NCBI RefSeq assembly: GCF_016859285.1
Contig: NC_053406.1
Coordinates: 14,140,501-14,204,500 of the forward strand
DNA: 64,000 bases
Direction of reading: 5' to 3'
Origin: Xiphias gladius
Taxonomy: Eukaryota > Chordata > Actinopteri > Istiophoriformes > Xiphiidae
Under the pieces are notes generated by a model. The model was not told where the DNA came from. It worked only from the letters and a program-made list of their open reading frames with translations, and ran no database searches. The stretch's first letter is position 1. Each line of letters starts with the position of its first letter. Shown here piece after piece: positions 58,722-64,000 of the stretch. The position numbers and the translations under genes were made by a program.

Positions 58722-61700
58722 TGTCGGGTGTGGCAAGTCCCAATCTGCTTGAGAGTAGTAGAGGACTGCTACTACAACCTTCCTTTCTGGGATCCCAGGG
58801 TAAGGCCTCAGCAGGATTTTTATTAATAATTGAGGCTACAAACATAGAATCATGTCACTTAGTGAAGTATCAAATTTCAAAGACAGGTAGCCTGAAAATC
58901 TGTGTTCTTCTGCATTTCCAGATTAATCTAAGTGACCGCTGCCACTTAATGCCCATCATTGCCCCAGCATACCCGCAGCAGAACGCTCGGCGTGTCTCCC
59001 TCCACCTTAGCCATCATTACAGAAGAGATCGAACGGGGTACGTTGGCACTCAGCTGACAACCACCAAATGTTCATTACCTGCACTGTGGGCCCATTAACT
59101 GTCACTGTGACGAATTCGATTTAACACAATCTCTGAAAGTTTCTGTTTGCTCTACTGCCAAATCCCTGGGCCAGGTAAAGGAAACTTCAGTTACTTTGCT
59201 GTAATCTTGGATTAAGTTAGCTCAGTTTAGTCAAATCATGTCCAACTCATAGCTTCAAAGATTTCATTCTGTAAACAAAGCGAAGGGATTTAGTTTTAAT
59301 TAGAGTCAAAAACAAGCTTTCTCTTCCTCCTTCACAGGCCACACCATCGCCCAAGAAATACAGCAGCAAAAAGCAAACTGGTCTAGACTCTTTGAAATGC
59401 CAAACTTTTTTGAGAAGCACCAGTATGTATTAAGCTACCTAAAGATAAAAATAAGGAATTACCATGTACAAATTTAACTCACATACGCACTGCTTCCTAA
59501 AATATGGACATTTCCTCCATAATGGTTTTAATTGTTTATTATCATGATATTTTTTAACATATACCTCATATACCTCGTGCTGATAACTGGAAGACTTTCT
59601 TCTTTTTTCCCACTTAATTGTGCCTTCAAACTAGGTAGAGCTTTATGTTTAATGATTTTTGTTATTTTCTTAATGAAGATATTTATGTACATCATTGTAA
59701 AAAAGAAAATTCCTGTACTATAGCTTGTATCCAGTTCAAAATCAAATGATTTTGTTGTGTATGTACTGTATTATATGTTTTATTCTGGAATATGTAGACT
59801 TAAATTCCTCAGTTTTTACACATTGTGCTTTATAGGGTGTGACATTGAATTTAAGTTTATTTTGGGAATTTTTTTTGTCTCAGAGAAAGCTCCTTAAGGC
59901 ATTGTGTGTTACATAATGAACTCGATATGGTCTTGTTGTTCTAAAATCACCATGTTTTGCACCTAAAAATTCTTGAATGGCAGGTGTGTAAGGCATGTCC
60001 AGAACAATTCTCGCTGGTATTAGCTGAAAATGCAAACCTTTGCTGTTGACTGAAGTCTGTTCGAGTAATTTCAGAAGACGTGGATCATGTTTGTTTCTGT
60101 GCGGATGTATGGCATTTTTAATGTAATTTCTAAGCCCTTAATACACTGTTTCAGACTTAAAAGTGTACTTAATGTCGATGGTAGAATACTGTTTTTTTTT
60201 TATGGATTTTTAAGCCAGGTTTTGATGGTTTCAGGAAGAAATGATCGACATGATGAGCAGTTGTGTACAGCGTTTGATGTCAATTTTTAAAGTTGTGTTG
60301 TTGAGTTTTGGCATTAAATACGCAAACGCAGATCACTTACATTTAATAACAACACAGGTTTTATCCTTTAAAATAGCTTTGTTATGTTAAAGGTTTATAA
60401 TGGATATAATGCAGAGTAGTATCCGTCTTTGTATAGTGATGCTGCTCAGGATGCTGTACAGTAGCTTGACCTGATTTAAATATATTGATCAGAGATGAAT
60501 TCACAGCTATCTTTGTTGGTTGGTAAGATAGAAATTATTACTCATGCAGTAAGATCCCAGCCTGTGTACAAAAGCTCAGTGCCGTGACATGTGTTGCCAT
60601 TGTTCTGTCTCGTACATTTTAAGGCATTACATGCTGCTGTGAGCAACTTCTGCTACAGAGAAGCAGCATCTTGAAAGATGAGTACACAGAGCAAAGAAAA
60701 TGAGAAGCCAGTTTAAGTAAAACTGGAAGGAATGGGGACAGTTTTGCAGACAACGTCATATCTTTGGCTGAAAAGGCTTCTCATTCATGTCTGTGCTCCT
60801 CTTTGAGAGAGAAAACATTTTATTTTCCAGCCAGTGCTTTCCTCTGTCTGAAAATTATGTTTTGTTCACTCCGTCAGGGTTGGCCTGGTGGAGTCTAAAA
60901 CCAGACCTCTGGTGAAAATTCTGGAGAGAAATGTGAAAGTTTCCATGGCTCATGTTAACGTGCAGCCCATCCCTGGACCCAGGAAGGCAAGTAATAGCAA
61001 GTAAGGACGTGATTTTACAGTAATATTTGAACTCATTCCTGTTTGTTTTTCTTATGATATATATTTACTCTCAGTCTGCAGATAGAAAGCATTAAAGCTT
61101 GCTTCTCATTTTGGTAGTTAGACCTTGTACCTTGTCAGCTCATTGAACTGTATTTCTGTCTGTTTCAGAGAGGGAGTGAGCACAATGTGGCTGATTGGAC
61201 TTGTCTGCAATACAGACGGGTCTAAAGACCAGAAAATAGACTTGACTTCTGACATCCTTTCCTTTTCTTGATATTAGTATGTTTTTTTTTTTTTTCTTTT
61301 TTAAATTCAGTAGAAATGGGAGCAATGTTGTGTAAAATTAGAAATCATATTTCTATTTCATGCTGTTGCAGTCTACAGCCAGGCAGAGAGCTGTAGGATA
61401 CATGAGGAGGGGATGAGCATATCAGCCACATACGTGAAAAGGGGAAAATCTCAGCTGGGCGATGCCTAATGGCACACGCAAAAGGGTTTTCAGTCCAAAA
61501 CTGAATCCTGCAGCGAGCCATCAGATCTCTGCCAAAGTGCTGCATAGCCACACAGCGCCTGTCAACAAAGGCCAATCAGGCTCAAAGAGAAAAGGCTGGC
61601 CTCAGTCTTAACTACCAGCCAAGAGGATGAAAGCTGACAAGATTTGCCAAACCATTGCATGCTTTGTTGATGAAAAAAAATCTGCTAGTTTCTGGTGTTA

Positions 61701-62897
61701 AAATGTTGTAAATGATAGTATTGTCATTTTAAAGGAATAGTTCACCAGTATGTGAAATATACTTATTTGCTTTCTTGCTCAGCATTAGATGAAAAGATGG
61801 CTACCACTCTTACTTCTGTACAGTACATCTGAAGCCACAGCCAGCAGCTGGTAAGCTTTTATTTTTTTGAATTACAATATATCTCATTTGTTTAGTCTGT
61901 ATGAAAACCAAATTGAAAAATGACAGAGAGTTATGCGTTGCACTATTTCTTGGCCTGGAGTCTCCACTAGATGCCTGCCAACCACACAGTGACAACAAGT
62001 CTCCAGGAAATGAATGTGCCCAGCAAAGAAATAGTCCGGCACAAAGCCCCTGTAAAACCCCAACGTAACATTTGAACACTTACTGATTATTTATTTAAAA
62101 TACAGATTACCTTTGGACAGAGCCAGGCTAGCTGTTTCCTCCTGTTTCCAGTCTTTATGCTAAGCTAAGATAACCACCTATTGGCTGTAGCTTCACATTT
62201 AACATACAGATGTAAGATTGGTATCAGTCTTCTGTTAACTCTTAGCAAGAAAGTCAAGAAGCATATTTTCCAAAACTAATCTTTGACCATACCCGGTGCC
62301 TGTGTGTTGATATTAGTCAAAAGTAAATGCAATAACCGAGTCTTTACTGAGAATGTTACAATAAAAAAAAAGATTTTCCTTGTTCTCTACAGGAATCACC
62401 GTCTGTGACAAAAGGATCATCAGTTCAAGCGTCCAGACCCATCCAGCTCACTTCACCCTCCATGATCCCACAGGCCACGAAGAGACCTTTTCAGAGACTT
62501 TGTCTCAGAAGCTCAATCCTGATGAGGAAACAACTCAAGACACAAAACCCACCAGCTCTGAAGAGTCAGGTGTCTTGCTCAGTAGGAGTCAGTCTCCTGA
62601 TGTGAGCCCACCAAGCAACAAGAGACCTGGCACTCCTGAGCTTGAGATGCCAACCGAGAAACTCAAATACGACCTGGTATGCTACATTATCCTCGAAGGT
62701 GTCCTGTTAACAGACCCTATTAAACTTCTCAGCTAGCAGTTAGATAAACAAAGAGACTTAGTTCTAGTAAAGATATTCCTATGTTGTGACTTACCTCACT
62801 GTCTGTTCTAGCTCACTGTCGAGCAGCATGACCTGCTCTCCGGCCCCACCAAGCCTGCTACTGTTGTGAAACATGCCATCAAATTACCACTAATCAG
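58722..62897 (+). pseudogene. Poly(A) polymerase (PAPOLA/PAPOLG-type) 3'-half pseudogene
   Basis: Exon remnants in order are: to 58799 (PICLRVVEDC, then NLPFWDPR); 58922-59037 (SDRCHLMPIIAPAYPQQ, then in another frame TLGVSPSTLAIITEEIERG); 59338-59422 (QKANWSRLFEMPNFFEKH); 60878-61000 (VGLVESKTRPLV, VSMAHVNVQPIPGP); 61169-61276 (STMWLIGLV, KIDLTSDILSFS); 61372 to about 61600 (YSQAESCR, GMSISATYVKR); 62393-62676 (Ser/Thr/Pro-rich tail); and 62812-62897 (VKHAIKLPLIR, matching the family's terminal IKNSIKLRLNR). Family role: nuclear mRNA polyadenylation. These parts are the end of the central domain, the RNA-binding domain and the C-terminal tail. Lesions are a net frameshift in exon 58922-59037, a one-base insertion giving TGA at 61269-61271, and a frameshift giving TAA at 61467-61469. 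The exon for HYIVLLAS..LEW was not found, and the catalytic N-terminal half is absent. Retained introns argue against a processed copy. Assembly errors could mimic one lesion but hardly all of them. Confidence 0.8.
61730..62275. mobile_element. Foldback MITE inside the papol pseudogene
   Basis: This is the second copy of the 9616-10062 family. The left end is TAAAGGAATAGTTCACC, then GCATTAGATGAAAAGATGG and ACAGCCAGCAGCTGGTAAGC. The right arm mirrors this with AGAGCCAGGCTAGCTGTTTC, TATGCTAAGCTAAG and CTTAGCAAGAAAGTCAAG. It sits between the exon remnants at 61372 and 62393. Confidence 0.7.
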
Positions 62898-62929
62898 GTA
62901 CAGCACAGAATTATGAATAGAAACCTCTC

Positions 62930-64000
62930 CTTAGTTCCCTCTGGGTGCTCATACCCGTACTCTCTCCTGCCTTGTCACGCCCTCTATATGCAATTTATGG
63001 TACGTACAGCACACATGTTGAGATCCATAGGCTGGCCTGTTGCACAGTAGACTGATAGAGCTGAATGAAGGTCATAAATTTTCACCACAAGAGGGCAATG
63101 AAGCCTTTCTACTGGCCTCTTCCTCAACCGCAGCAAAGCCATGGGTGCACTGTCCAAAGACCAGTCAGCTGGTGACAGCAAACCCTGCTGCAGAATAGTT
63201 ATCTTTACCTTCGGTAATCTCTACAAGTGGCTCAGACTGCAAGTGAAGAAAATAAGGATTTTGAATGCTTTCATTTTTCCCTTTAATGTGTTCATTTGGA
63301 GACCAGATAATAGTAGTAAGATTCTGATTCTGATTATTAATTTTAGGATGTATTTGTGAGGATGCTTTATCGTGATGCTCATTAAAGATATATATATTTT
63401 TTTTTTTTTTGGTGCCATTTTCCTGAAAGTGCTTTACACAGAAGACAATGTCAAGACAATTGTCAGTTGACCTCTGTGAGCTCTCTGCAGAGTGATGCTC
63501 TCACGTCATCTGCTGTCTTTGATCAAGTGCAAGTAATGACGGGGACTAAACTAAATCGCTAACAGCAAGATGGAAAGCGATGTAAGTTTCTCTAGTATGG
63601 TTTTGCATCATACAGTCCCCTATAACAGATGCAGACATCCTCAGAGGAAAGTATGACAAAATGATATGTTTCCTTATAGGGTCATTTCATTTTGATTTGA
63701 TTTCCAGCCTCATCCTTGGCTTTGTGATTTTTTTCTTCACTTAGCATAACATTTCAGTAATCCCATGATCCAGAGTCGGGAACAGGACTCCCCAGTTAAT
63801 GATATTAAATTGACCTTTTTAATGTACCTGAGCTATCAGAGTTTTCTCATCAACCCATAATGTGAAAGGGTTTCTGAGTGGGGTATGGGTTTTTGACCTT
63901 TGAAGTGTACAGATTAACCTCTGTACAGTAACTTGGACAATTTTCACGTATTTTCTTTTTTAAAAGAGCTTAAAAGGTAAGACATGACCTTTAGCCTTGA
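62930..64000. other. 3' flank of the pseudogene, no gene seen
   Basis: 63134-63200 follows an acceptor-like CAACCGCAG and stays open in the phase left by the last papol exon (SKAMGALSKDQSAGDSKPCC), but I find no family match for it. A T-run lies at about 63399-63411. The remainder is AT-rich with no recognised feature. Confidence 0.4.

Overview
This window is vertebrate nuclear DNA, most likely from a teleost fish. The genes are split by GT-AG introns. The intergenic and intronic DNA is AT-rich and full of (CA)n, (TA)n and (AAT)n microsatellites. Dispersed repeats and decayed Tc1-like transposons of types common in fish genomes are present. There are no bacterial operons, CRISPR arrays or prokaryotic regulatory signals.

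Three intact protein genes can be assembled exon by exon with consistent phases. (1) aipl1 lies on the + strand from 3801 to 9353. It has six exons and encodes 330 residues, a photoreceptor-type FKBP-like/TPR co-chaperone without the proline-rich tail of primate AIPL1. (2) A dispanin/CD225 gene, best read as trarg1 (formerly tusc5), lies on the + strand from 12783 to 27245. It has three coding exons and encodes about 181 residues, with a 13.3-kb first intron and a final exon that adds only three residues. (3) gosr1 (Golgi Qb-SNARE GS28) lies on the - strand from 56046 down to 32966. It has nine coding exons including a 30-nt microexon, and encodes 248 residues. All three have homologues on human chromosome 17 (AIPL1 and TRARG1 on 17p13, GOSR1 on 17q11.2), which supports the assignments.

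Downstream of the gosr1 promoter, in head-to-head orientation, lies the most unusual object: the intron-containing 3' half of a canonical poly(A) polymerase gene (PAPOLA/PAPOLG family) on the + strand, about 58.7 to 62.9 kb. Most splice sites survive, but I can place at least three frame-breaking lesions, and no nucleotidyltransferase-domain exons are visible in the 2.6 kb that separates it from gosr1. I read it as a decaying, non-processed pseudogene.

The rest is repeat-rich. It includes a 5'-truncated Tc1-like element in gosr1 intron 6 (41.0-42.4 kb). A second Tc1-like element on the - strand in trarg1 intron 1 (22.5-23.5 kb) has an internal deletion. The endonuclease part of a LINE is at 17.7-18.3 kb. 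Foldback MITEs sit in the aipl1 3' UTR (9616-10062) and in the pseudogene (61.7-62.3 kb), and a further terminal-inverted-repeat element lies in gosr1 intron 1 (54.7-55.6 kb). Two more dispersed repeat families each occur twice. I found no RNA genes and no clearly new gene system. The three genes are functionally unrelated (retinal chaperone, adipose/muscle GLUT4 trafficking, Golgi SNARE) and each has its own promoter.
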